From Myxococcus virescens (lineage in GTDB: Bacteria; Myxococcota; Myxococcia; Myxococcales; Myxococcaceae), in contig NZ_FNAJ01000002.1 of the NCBI RefSeq assembly GCF_900101905.1, positions 682,001 through 746,000 of the forward strand: a DNA stretch of 64,000 bases, given 5' to 3'. Both the position numbers and the translations under genes were made by a program. Shown here piece by piece: positions 38,376-46,616 of this stretch (position 1 is the first letter of the stretch; each line of letters starts with the position of its first letter). The notes beneath the pieces are model-generated. The model saw nothing but the letters and a program-made list of their open reading frames with translations, was not told where the DNA came from and ran no database searches.

Positions 38376-39944
38376 CTATTTGCCCTTGGCGAGAATCGCA
38401 CCGAGGCTGGGGTCGAACCAGGCGACGCGGTTGGGCCCCACGGCAAGGCTCGTGATGTTGCCGTACCTGACGGCAAACGCTAGCGCCCACTGGCTCCCTC
38501 CTACCGGGAGCCGGAGGATGTCGTATGGACTCAGGTTCTCCGCGATGAAGAGGTCCGTTCCGTCGCTGGCGATACCCGTGGTGGAGTTCGACGAATTCCA
38601 GAGGGATGAAGCAGGGCCGCCGGGCCTGGCTGCCTTCACGATGGTGCCGCCCGGCTGCATCCAGTAGAGATGATGACCATCCACTGCAAGGGGGCCAGCC
38701 AGGGCCGTCGTATAGAGAATGGCAGGCGTGCCGCCCTGGACCGGCATGTGGAGGATGGAGCCTCCCTGGGTCCAGAAGAGTTCCGCGCCATCCGTGACGA
38801 GCTGGCCAATCCCCGATAGCCCCGAGGCCAGGGATGTGATGCTCCCGCCATTGACGGGCATCTTGAAGATGGTCGTGCCGTTCTCGACCCAGTAGACAAA
38901 CGTGGCATCCGTGGTCACGGCGCTCGGGTTTTCGCGGCCGGAGGCGAGAACCTGCGCTCTACCTGTGGAGAGCGACGCCTTCATCACCTGGCCGCAGGTT
39001 CGGTTCTCGACCCAGTACACGCTCGTGGTGTCCGCGGCCATGCCCGCGACGTCCGTTCGCCCGTAGATGACCACGTGCTCCGTGCCAGGCGCCATCACGG
39101 TATCCGGGCCAGCCTGGTAGCTGGCGGTGAGGTCATTCGACGACAGCGCAGCGCCGTGAACGCGGAACTCGGAGATCGAGCCCTTGAAGAATGGATCCGC
39201 GGAGTAGGCGGAACGACCCAACCACGCATTCGCGAGCGTGCCCAGGCTCGCCGGAGTGAGCGCGGTAGGGGTGGTGGTCTGAGCCACCTGCACGCCGTCG
39301 ATGTACAGGCGGTTGACCCTCGCGACGCTGTCCATGGTCACTGCGACGTGCGTGAGCGCGCCCGTTGGGAACTCGGTCGCACTGGTGGCCTGCTCCTCTC
39401 CACTGATGGCCGGGCTGAAGATGCTGAAGCGTGGCGTATTGACCGCCGGCCCCGAATCGAGGCCACCATTGCGCGGGGTGAGAACCAGGGACTTGTTCCA
39501 AACGCCATCGTTGAAGTCGAAGATGCGCGCCCATGTCTGCCCCGAGGCGGAATCCCACTTCACCCACGCCTCGAAGGTCGCATCCTGGAGGCTGGCGAGG
39601 GTCCCGGTGATGGGCAGGTTCACATAGGCCCCCGCTCCGTTCAGAATCACCTCGCCATTGACGGTCGTGGCACCCCCCTCGAGCGTGGCATGCGCCGCGC
39701 TCACCGAGTCGGTCCCGCCGGCGGTGAAGCTGTAGCGGTGGAGGAGGCTCGAACCGCCCAGCGTCAGGCCCGCACGCGAACTGCTCAACGCGTCTTGCTC
39801 GAGCTGGAGTTGCTGCTCGGGCGTGCACCCCACCAGACCGAGGACTCCCGCCAACATGGCGGAAACCTTCGTGGCGTGGCGGAGTGCGTCCCTCCCTCCG
39901 CGCGGCTTGGAGTTTCGCGAGCTGAATTCGGACATGGTTCTCAT
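38376..39944 (-). CDS. LamG-domain lipoprotein with propeller-like repeats
   Basis: 522 residues. Lipobox GLVGC (about residue 40) after a charged N-terminus. Residues about 65-265 form a concanavalin/laminin-G-like sandwich: LHRYSFTAGGTDSVSAAH, GAGAYVNLP, FEAWVKWD, HVAVTMD, LYIDGVQVAQT, GSISEFRVHGAALS. Residues about 280-520 are repeats of the form V-Y-W-V-E-x...I-x-K-M/A (VYWVENRTCGQVMKAS, VYWVENGTTIFKMP, LFWTQGGSILHMP, LYWMQPGGTIVKA), probably a six-bladed propeller. A surface sugar- or protein-binding role is inferred. ATG 39944 with AGGTG upstream; ATG 39935 is an alternative. A good sigma-54-like promoter lies 69 nt upstream. Confidence 0.8.
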   Translation of the reverse strand: MRTMSEFSSRNSKPRGGRDALRHATKVSAMLAGVLGLVGCTPEQQLQLEQDALSSSRAGLTLGGSSLLHRYSFTAGGTDSVSAAHATLEGGATTVNGEVILNGAGAYVNLPITGTLASLQDATFEAWVKWDSASGQTWARIFDFNDGVWNKSLVLTPRNGGLDSGPAVNTPRFSIFSPAISGEEQATSATEFPTGALTHVAVTMDSVARVNRLYIDGVQVAQTTTPTALTPASLGTLANAWLGRSAYSADPFFKGSISEFRVHGAALSSNDLTASYQAGPDTVMAPGTEHVVIYGRTDVAGMAADTTSVYWVENRTCGQVMKASLSTGRAQVLASGRENPSAVTTDATFVYWVENGTTIFKMPVNGGSITSLASGLSGIGQLVTDGAELFWTQGGSILHMPVQGGTPAILYTTALAGPLAVDGHHLYWMQPGGTIVKAARPGGPASSLWNSSNSTTGIASDGTDLFIAENLSPYDILRLPVGGSQWALAFAVRYGNITSLAVGPNRVAWFDPSLGAILAKGK

Positions 39945-40012
39945 GGCTTTCACCTGAAGAGGGGCAAGGGAGCGGCAATGCGTGGTGGAATCACCAGGCG
40001 TAAGTCTGTGTT

Positions 40013-40028
40013 TGCACCTCTCGTGCCC
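40013..40028 (-). promoter_or_regulatory. Sigma-54-type promoter for the LamG lipoprotein gene
   Basis: Minus-strand GGGCACG-AGAG-GTGCA matches the consensus TGGCACG-N4-TTGCA with two mismatches and exact spacing; the invariant GG and GC are present. It sits 69 nt upstream of the start codon. A sigma-54 activator gene lies in the same island. Confidence 0.5.
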
Positions 40029-40104
40029 ACTCGAGCTTCGCTTCCGAATCGGACTGCTCACGCTTCCATCAAGGGGCGTGGCGCGTCTCCGCCAGCGCAC
40101 GCGT

Positions 40105-40120
40105 TGGTAGGGTGATTGCG
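40105..40120 (+). promoter_or_regulatory. Weaker sigma-54-like element facing the kinase gene
   Basis: Plus-strand TGGTAGG-GTGA-TTGCG keeps the GG, a perfect TTGC and exact N4 spacing, with two mismatches in the -24 box. It lies about 190 nt upstream of the kinase start. Confidence 0.35.
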
Positions 40121-40308
40121 CCCCAGGGGGATGTCTCGACAGTCCGGCGACATGTCGGCGACATGCCGCGAGCACTCCTTGGACCGAAGCGGCTCCCGTG
40201 TCTCTTCTGAGAAGAGACCTCGTGATATAGGAACGACCGGGGAGCGCGGGGCCCTTCAACTGAGACGGCCGCTGGCTTTGCGCGCCACTCTCTTTGAGGT
40301 GCCCATCG

Positions 40309-43300
40309 ATGAATCGTGACGATGAGACGGAGATCTGGCTCGCGATTGACGAGGGGATCCTGTCCCGCGAGGAGGCGGCGGCCCTGCTTCAGGATGCGCG
40401 ACGCCTGGGACGAAGCCCGCTGAAGTTGCTTCAGGAGCGGGGCCGGGTTTCGGAAGAGACACTTGCCTCTCTGCTGCGGGAGAACCTTGTCCTGGAGGAG
40501 CGCCTGTCAGGTGAGCAGCCCTCTCCCGAGCAGACCGTTACGGCCGACCCGGTCCGGGCTGAACAGGCATTGGCCCCGGGGGACGCCGACGTCCCTGCTT
40601 TCCCGCTCCCCGGGTGGGAGCGATACCAACCCGTGCGGTTCCTGGGACAGGGCGGAATGGGTCGTGTGTTCCTGGCCTGGGACCCACGGCTGCGCCGACA
40701 GGTCGCCCTCAAGTTCGTCCGCGACGAGGAATCGCACACTCGCCGCTTCGTTTCCGAGGCCCGTGCCCAGGCCAAGGTGAAACACGAGCGCGTATGTCAA
40801 GTGTATGAGGTGGGCCACGTCGGGGGGAAGGTCTTCATCGCCATGCAGTACATCGACGGCCAGTCGCTCGGCGCTCAGGTGCGCTCGCTCACCATCGAGC
40901 AGAAGGCACTGGTGATGCGCGAGGCTGCTCTGGGTGTTCATGCGGCCCACCGCGTCGGGCTCATCCACCGGGACATCAAGCCTTCCAACATCATGGTGGA
41001 GTCCTCCGACGACGGGACTCCCAGGCCCTATGTGATGGACTTCGGTCTTGCGCGTGAATGGAACGCGTCCGTCACGGCCAGCGGCGCCGTCTTGGGAACG
41101 CCGCACTACATGGCCCCGGAACAGGCTCGCGGAGAGGTGAGCGGGCTCGACCGCCGCGCGGATGTCTACAGCCTGGGGGCCACCCTCTACTTCCTCCTCA
41201 CCGGCGAGGTCCCCATCCCTGGGGCCAATGGCCTGGAAGTGCTCAACAGCATCGCCACCGAGGAGCCGCGCGCGCCGCGCCTGCTTGCTCCAGGACTCCC
41301 GGCGGACCTGGAGGCCATTGCCCTCAAGTGTCTGGAGAAGGATCGCGACGCCCGTTACGACTCGGCGCGTGCATTGGCGGATGACCTGGAGCGTTTCCTG
41401 GGCGGCGAGCCGGTGCTGGCACGCACGAGCTTCGCGTACTCCCTGCGCAAGCGCCTGCGCAAACACCGGCTCCTGGCCACGGTGGGCGCCGCCGCGCTGG
41501 TCACGGCGGGAGGGGCCCTCGGTTGGGGCATCCGGGCCCGCCAGGAGGCCGCCGAGCGTGAGCGAATCGTCCAGCGATTCACCGAGCTGGTGGAGGGCAT
41601 CGAGTCCAGGGGCCGCTACTCCGCGCTCTCGCGGCTGCATGACATCCGGCAGGACCGCCGGGCACTCCAGGCCCAGATGGCCGAACTGGAGGCAGAGATC
41701 CAGCGCTCCGGTCCGCAGGCGCTGGGCCCTGGGCACCATGCGCTGGGGCGTGGCCACCTCGCGCTCGGAGACGAGGCGAAGGCCCTGGAGTTCCTGGAGT
41801 CCTCCTGGCGCAATGGTTTTCGCTCGCCCCGGGCCGCGTATGCGCTCGCGCTGGTGAGCGGGCGGCGCTATCAGCAGCAACTCCTGGAGGCGCAGCGGAT
41901 CCGTGTGCCGGCGCTGCGGGAGGCCGCGACGCGTGAAGCGGAGCGCCTCTACCGGGATCCGGCGCTCGCGTGGTTCAAGCAGAGTGAAGGCGCTCAGGTG
42001 CCCTCGAGGGAATACGTGGCGGCGCTGGTCGCCTTCTACGAGGGCCGCTTCGATGACGCCCTGCTCCTGGCGGATCGCGCTGCCAGCGAGCTGCCCTGGT
42101 TTCACGAGCTGCCCATGCTGCGCGGGGACGTCCATGCGGCACAGGCTTTCAAACGCTGGAACGGGGGAGATCCCGAGGGAGCCCGAGCGAGCTTCGAAGC
42201 CGGTCGAAAGGCCTACGCCGCCGCCATCGCCACCGCTGAAAGCGACCCCGCCGTCTACCGGTCCCTGGCCTTGCTCGAAAACGATGCGATGGTCATGGAG
42301 CTGTATGGCAGGGGGGATGTGATGCCTGCGTACCACCGTTCCCTGGACGCGCTCTCCCGTTGTCTCACCATTGCTCCGGACGACGCCCAGTGTCTGATCC
42401 GCATGGCGCGCGCGCACCACCGCCTGGCCGAGCACCGGCTCACCCATGGGGGCGATGGGGAGGAGCCTCTCGCGAAGGCACTGGAGGCAGCGCGGCGTGC
42501 CCTCTTGGTGGCGCCTGGGCTTCCGGCGGCCACATTCAATCTGGCTCGGAGCACCTGGCTCCAAGCGCGCTATCAAATCGAGAAGGACGAGGACCCACGC
42601 GCGCTGCTCGGCGAAGCCGCCGCGTTGTTCGCGAGCATCGACGTGGCGCACCGGGACCGCGCCTACCACGGCGATTCAGGTCTCGTCTTCACGACGTGGG
42701 CGGACTACGAGGAGCAGATCGGGAGGGATTCCGGCGGGAACAGGGACAAAGCCATCCTGGCCTACGAGGCGGCCATCGCCTTGGACAATCGTGTCCCCGA
42801 GGACTGGATCAACCTGGGGCGTGCGTTTTTTTCACGAGCATCCCGTCCACTCAATGCGGAGGCGGAGCAGGACCTGCGGCGGGCGGCAGCGGCACTCGAG
42901 GAGGCTCGGGCCCTCAACCCCCAGCATATGGCGCTGTACTTCTATGCGGGGCAGGTCGACGAGCAGTTGGCTCGGCGGCGGGGTCGTCGCGGCGAGGACC
43001 CGCGACCCGTCCTGGCGCATGCATTGGAGCAGTATCAGCGTGGCATTGAAATCAACCGCCGGATCCCCAACTTCCATAACGGAATGGGCGTGGTGCACTT
43101 GCTGCGGGCCGAGGATTCCTGGAACCGGGGTGAGGATCCCCTGCCCGCGCTGGAGCAGGCTCGGACGTGCTTCGAACAGGCCATCGCTGTCGCGCCCGGA
43201 CAGGGCTTTGCCTATGCGAACCTGGGCTCTCTCTTCGTCCGGCGCGCGAACTACCTGCTCGCGCTTGGCGAGTCGCCACTTTCGAGCACGCATGAGGCAA

Positions 43301-43944
43301 GGGAGGCACTGAGACAAGCCTCCGAGAGGATGCCGGGGGCCGTGTGGCTGCGGGTCCTCCTCGGCACGGTGCATGTCATCCAGGCCCGCGTCGAGTCGGA
43401 CCAAGGGCGAGACCCCGGGGCTGCCATCGCTCGCGCCCTGAAGGAACTCCACGCCGCGTTGGAGGTGAACTCCCTGGAGGCGGAGCCCTGGCTCCAGCTT
43501 GGCAAGGCGCAGGCCCTCCAGGCGCACTGGAGGGCACAGCGCGGGCCGCTCCAGACCGAGGCCATGGAGGCGGCGGCGAAGTCCTTCGACAGGGCCCTCA
43601 CGCTCTCTCCGGAGGACCCGGAATATCGCCTGGAGGCTGGCCGCTTCTACCGACGGTGGGCGGAACACCAGAAGCGCACGGGTCGTGAAAACGGCCCGCT
43701 CCTTCTGCGGGGCCTCGAACACGCCGAGCAAGCGCTGAAGCTCCGGCCCGACTGGGCCGCGGCCCGCGCCCTGCGGGCCGGTTTGAGGTTGGAGTGGGTT
43801 GAAGCCGAGCCCCCCGGGGACCTGTGCACCTGGAGGCGCGAATCCCTGGATGAGCTGACCCAGGCGCTCACGCACAATTCAAACCTCTCCAACGAGTGGG
43901 GCGGTCCACTCGCTGGCGCTCAGCGGCTTGCCGCATGCCCCTGA
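40309..43944 (+). CDS. Transmembrane Ser/Thr protein kinase with long TPR region
   Basis: 1211 residues. An N-terminal helical region (1-65) of unknown role precedes a Hanks-type kinase domain (about 105-370): GQGGMGRVF glycine loop, catalytic Lys135 (VALKFV), HRDIKPSN with Asp222, DFG at 244-246, APEQARG. All key residues are present, so it should be active. One membrane segment (about 390-412) follows, and then about 800 residues of TPR-like helices (LGRGHLALGDEAKALEFLE, LTLSPEDPEYRLEAGRFYRRWA and others) that would lie outside the cytoplasm. ATG 40309 has GAGGT upstream. Its neighbour is an FHA-like sigma-54 activator, a plausible phosphorylation target. Confidence 0.9.
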   Translation: MNRDDETEIWLAIDEGILSREEAAALLQDARRLGRSPLKLLQERGRVSEETLASLLRENLVLEERLSGEQPSPEQTVTADPVRAEQALAPGDADVPAFPLPGWERYQPVRFLGQGGMGRVFLAWDPRLRRQVALKFVRDEESHTRRFVSEARAQAKVKHERVCQVYEVGHVGGKVFIAMQYIDGQSLGAQVRSLTIEQKALVMREAALGVHAAHRVGLIHRDIKPSNIMVESSDDGTPRPYVMDFGLAREWNASVTASGAVLGTPHYMAPEQARGEVSGLDRRADVYSLGATLYFLLTGEVPIPGANGLEVLNSIATEEPRAPRLLAPGLPADLEAIALKCLEKDRDARYDSARALADDLERFLGGEPVLARTSFAYSLRKRLRKHRLLATVGAAALVTAGGALGWGIRARQEAAERERIVQRFTELVEGIESRGRYSALSRLHDIRQDRRALQAQMAELEAEIQRSGPQALGPGHHALGRGHLALGDEAKALEFLESSWRNGFRSPRAAYALALVSGRRYQQQLLEAQRIRVPALREAATREAERLYRDPALAWFKQSEGAQVPSREYVAALVAFYEGRFDDALLLADRAASELPWFHELPMLRGDVHAAQAFKRWNGGDPEGARASFEAGRKAYAAAIATAESDPAVYRSLALLENDAMVMELYGRGDVMPAYHRSLDALSRCLTIAPDDAQCLIRMARAHHRLAEHRLTHGGDGEEPLAKALEAARRALLVAPGLPAATFNLARSTWLQARYQIEKDEDPRALLGEAAALFASIDVAHRDRAYHGDSGLVFTTWADYEEQIGRDSGGNRDKAILAYEAAIALDNRVPEDWINLGRAFFSRASRPLNAEAEQDLRRAAAALEEARALNPQHMALYFYAGQVDEQLARRRGRRGEDPRPVLAHALEQYQRGIEINRRIPNFHNGMGVVHLLRAEDSWNRGEDPLPALEQARTCFEQAIAVAPGQGFAYANLGSLFVRRANYLLALGESPLSSTHEAREALRQASERMPGAVWLRVLLGTVHVIQARVESDQGRDPGAAIARALKELHAALEVNSLEAEPWLQLGKAQALQAHWRAQRGPLQTEAMEAAAKSFDRALTLSPEDPEYRLEAGRFYRRWAEHQKRTGRENGPLLLRGLEHAEQALKLRPDWAAARALRAGLRLEWVEAEPPGDLCTWRRESLDELTQALTHNSNLSNEWGGPLAGAQRLAACP

Positions 43945-44040
43945 GCCAGTGCTTGCGTCGCCCTCCGCCACGTCCGCGGCTGACTGGCGTGAGAATGGAA
44001 CGTCGTGCCGCGAGCGTGGGGCGTACCTCGGGAGCGGTGG

Positions 44041-44484
44041 CTAGACCAGAGAGGGAAGTTCTGAGCCAGGACCGCCTGATACTTCGATTTTCCCAGAGGA
44101 TGTGGGGGGTTCCCCTTTTGAAGGGCGGTTCTCCACCCTGTCTCTCAGAGGGTACTCGGGGGGCACGGTTTCCACGAGTTTGACGACATAGTTGCGTATG
44201 AATTGATCTTGGGAGGTGGGGGCCTTGGTTTTGTCTATCTGAGGAACGACGTCGTGTTCGTATGTGTTTGTTTCTTCGGTGAAGGCGAAGGCGTGGGTGG
44301 GATCATTGATTGTCAGGATGCAGGCATCGGGGTCGGTCTCGCAGAAGGTGATTGTTGGAGTCAGCTTCAAGCCGTCAGGGAGTATGATCCTGAAGGTTAT
44401 CCTGGTGCCGTCTAGGACCGCGATTGTCTTCGGTTCTGGTTTAGGGTTCTTTTTGAAGTCGATGGTGATGCTGTCGGGCTGCAT
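44041..44484 (-). CDS. Small low-G+C protein of unknown function
   Basis: 147 residues, no signal peptide. Predicted beta-rich core (SITIDFKKN, KTIAVLDGTRITFRIILPDG, PTITFCETDPDACILTIND, NYVVKLVETVPPEY) and a disordered C-terminal 30 residues. Codon use is clearly unlike the rest: 44221-44280 is about 47% G+C by hand count. ATG 44484 is fixed by AGGAG six nt upstream (an in-frame ATG at 44505 lacks this). It lies 44 bp after the activator gene on the same strand. No family recognised; recent transfer is likely. Confidence 0.7.
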   Translation of the reverse strand: MQPDSITIDFKKNPKPEPKTIAVLDGTRITFRIILPDGLKLTPTITFCETDPDACILTINDPTHAFAFTEETNTYEHDVVPQIDKTKAPTSQDQFIRNYVVKLVETVPPEYPLRDRVENRPSKGEPPTSSGKIEVSGGPGSELPSLV

Positions 44485-44528
44485 GGTCGTCTCCTGGTCT
44501 GCCATTGAGGCGGTGTGAGGCCGTCCGC

Positions 44529-46151
44529 TCAGGACTCCTTCGAATACAGCCCCAGTTCCTTGACACGCCGGTTCAGAGCCCGTTTGGACACCTCCAGGCG
44601 CCGCGCCATCTCATCCAGGTTGCCCTGGCACGCGTGGAAGGCGTGGGTGAGCTCCTCCACGCTCAGGTCTCCAGCCAGCCGGATGCTGGGGCTGCGCTCG
44701 ATGAGATCATAGATGGAGGAGCGGGCGATCTCCAGGTGGTGGGCGGCCTTCTTGACGTCCCAGTCGTGCGCACGCAAGGCCACGAGGAGTTCCTGTTCGC
44801 CCACGTCCGTGGACTTGCGACGGGCCGCAACCTCACGCTTCGGGGGGACGGCGGAGGCGGAGGGCCGGGCCGGCGGCGCCAGGTCGAGCCTCAACTCCTG
44901 GGCGAGGCGTGCATCAAGCTCCAGGCAGGGCTGACCCCTGCTGCCGATGACGAGCTGTCGGGCGACGTTCCGGAGCTGACGGACGTTACCCGGCCAGGGA
45001 TGCAGCAGGAGCTGCGCCGCCAGGTCTGATGGCATCCAAGGTAGTGCATGAGGGTCTCTCGCGGTGAGGTGGTGGGCCTCTCCGAGCGCGTCCAACTCCT
45101 GGCGGGCGAAGTGGAGGAACAGTGGAGTGATGTCCTCCCGGCGCTCGCGGAGAGGGGCAAGCCGGAGCTCATAGCCGGCCAGCCGGTGAAGGAGGGGAGA
45201 CCGGAAGCGCCCCTCGGCGATCTGCGCTTCCAGGTCCGCATCCGTGGCCGCGATGAGGCGGATGTTCGTCGCCACGGGCTTGCTGGCCCCCACCGGGTAC
45301 AGCTCCCCCGTCTCCAACACTCGGAGGAGCATGACCTGTACGTCGGATGAGGCCTCTCCCACCTCGTCGAGGAAGAGCGTGCCGCCCTCCGCGGCTTGGA
45401 AGAGGCCCTCACGGTCGCGTTGGGCACCGGTGAAGGCTCCCCGGACGCTGCCGAAGAGTTCGGCCGCGGCCAGTTCCTTCGGGAGGGCGCCCAGGTTGAC
45501 ACTGACGAAGGGGCCTCGGCGCTGGCTCCGCTCGTGGAGGGCCCGGGCGACCAGTTCCTTGCCAGTTCCGGTTTCGCCCCGGATGAGGACGGGCACATCC
45601 AGGTCGGCGACGCGCTCGATGTGTCGGCGCAGGGCATGGATGGCGGCGCTTTCTCCCACCATTCCCAGGGCGGATGTTGCGTTTGATTCGGGGGGAGGGG
45701 CCAGGTGCAGCAGCACCCCCGTCCGCCTGGAGAACTCCAGCGGGACTCCTCTTTCAAGTTCTGTGGGACCGAATTCGCGGGCCCCGTGGAGTGGCTCACC
45801 CGCTGACGTGCATCGTCCCACTTCGCCCAGGACGACGCGGAGGCCTGCTCCCGCGGGGACGAACAGGATCGACTTGCGACTCATGAAGGGGTCGCCCAGG
45901 GGCAGGCCCAGCGGCTCGCCCGGGCGGCAGAAGTCCGGGGCATTGCGGGAGAGCGGGACCTCCCGGCCGGCGAGGAGTCCGTGCAGCAGCAGCCTCTCCC
46001 CGAGGCGGGTGACGGTGGTGTGCGAGATGAGCGTCAACGCTGGAATCGGGCGCGCCGACGGGCGCTGTCCGCACGGAACCGACTCGGAGGCCGTGGACAC
46101 GTCCGAGGTCCTCGCGGGCGCACGGGGAGGGGGGACGCTGGGACGGGACAT
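44529..46151 (-). CDS. Sigma-54-dependent activator with FHA-like domain and two C-terminal HTHs
   Basis: 540 residues. Residues about 38-150 look like an FHA domain (RLGERLLLHG, REVPLSRN, PLGDPFMSRKSI), which would bind phosphothreonine. The AAA+ domain (about 162-395) has Walker A GETGTGKE (192-199), GAFTGA (238-243) for sigma-54 contact, Walker B LFLDEVGE, and an FRSPLLHRL arginine-finger region. The C-terminus contains two Fis-like helix-turn-helix units (about 450-490 and 505-540). It should open sigma-54 promoters such as those at 40013 and 40105; the kinase in the same island may control it. Start ATG 46151. Confidence 0.9.
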   Translation of the reverse strand: MSRPSVPPPRAPARTSDVSTASESVPCGQRPSARPIPALTLISHTTVTRLGERLLLHGLLAGREVPLSRNAPDFCRPGEPLGLPLGDPFMSRKSILFVPAGAGLRVVLGEVGRCTSAGEPLHGAREFGPTELERGVPLEFSRRTGVLLHLAPPPESNATSALGMVGESAAIHALRRHIERVADLDVPVLIRGETGTGKELVARALHERSQRRGPFVSVNLGALPKELAAAELFGSVRGAFTGAQRDREGLFQAAEGGTLFLDEVGEASSDVQVMLLRVLETGELYPVGASKPVATNIRLIAATDADLEAQIAEGRFRSPLLHRLAGYELRLAPLRERREDITPLFLHFARQELDALGEAHHLTARDPHALPWMPSDLAAQLLLHPWPGNVRQLRNVARQLVIGSRGQPCLELDARLAQELRLDLAPPARPSASAVPPKREVAARRKSTDVGEQELLVALRAHDWDVKKAAHHLEIARSSIYDLIERSPSIRLAGDLSVEELTHAFHACQGNLDEMARRLEVSKRALNRRVKELGLYSKES

Positions 46152-46569
46152 CCGTGCGAATTTATCTCAATGCTCAATGAATTGCACCCGCAAGGGCTCA
46201 AGTGCTGAGGTCGTCCAATACCCTGTCACCTGTGCCTATCCAAAATTCGCTCGCTGCGTCATGAGCGCGTCGAGGCGAGCAAGCGAGCCGTGCACGAGGC
46301 CAGAAGTCTCCATGCCATCCGGGGGAAATCTCTGCCTATTACAACCATCACCACCGTCGAGGTGGCGCACGCCAGCGCCTTGGCTGCGGCGCGACGCGCG
46401 GAACCTGTCAACGCGAGTGAGACAGTGCGTTCGAGAGACGACTGCGCGGGTTCGTTTTTCCAAACGACGATTGGCGGTGTCTTCGGCATGGGGGCACCGC
46501 GGGGGAATCGCTCAGGGTGAGCGGCGTAGGCAGCGGCGAGCACCGCAGCGCGGGCCGCGAGGCGCTCAG
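46152..46569. other. 418 bp without a convincing gene at the island end
   Basis: Lower G+C than the flanks. Frames of 70-110 codons exist but have no ribosome-binding site or protein-like sequence. It must include the promoter of the sigma-54 activator gene. Confidence 0.45.
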
Positions 46570-46616
46570 CGGCTGGCCCGCCGGGCGACACAGCTCGTGG
46601 GGCAGGACCGGTAGCG
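46570..46616 (+). repeat. Right copy of 47-bp direct repeat: orphan 3' end of phospholipase D gene
   Basis: Encodes RLARRATQLVGQDR and a stop codon, exactly the end of the gene finishing at 38321, but nothing upstream of it matches that gene. The stop lies 2 bp from the nth stop on the other strand. Confidence 0.85.

Larger units (their letters stand above)
39945..40308. other. Divergent regulatory region of the island (364 bp)
   Basis: No gene. It separates the LamG lipoprotein gene from the kinase gene and contains two -24/-12-like elements (listed separately) and the 10-bp palindrome CGACATGTCG at 40148-40157, followed by a second GGCGACATG half-site; these might bind an activator. Confidence 0.5.
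38324..46569. mobile_element. Proposed signalling island inserted at the 3' end of the phospholipase D gene
   Basis: About 8.2 kb between the two copies of the phospholipase D gene end. Contents: LamG/propeller lipoprotein, Ser/Thr kinase with TPRs, low-G+C small protein and a sigma-54 activator. Removing it would leave the phospholipase D gene ending 2 bp from convergent nth, a spacing like that of other convergent pairs here. No integrase, transposase or tRNA is seen, so the mechanism is unknown. An old tandem duplication with deletion is the alternative. Confidence 0.5.

Noticed and set aside
38324-46569. Search for an integrase, transposase or terminal inverted repeats in the island
   Set aside because: None found; the island is therefore called only from the flanking repeat and composition.
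45244-46614. 456-codon plus-strand frame ending in RLARRATQLVGQDR
   Set aside because: Mostly antisense to the sigma-54 activator gene. Only its last 15 codons are meaningful, as the orphan phospholipase D gene end.
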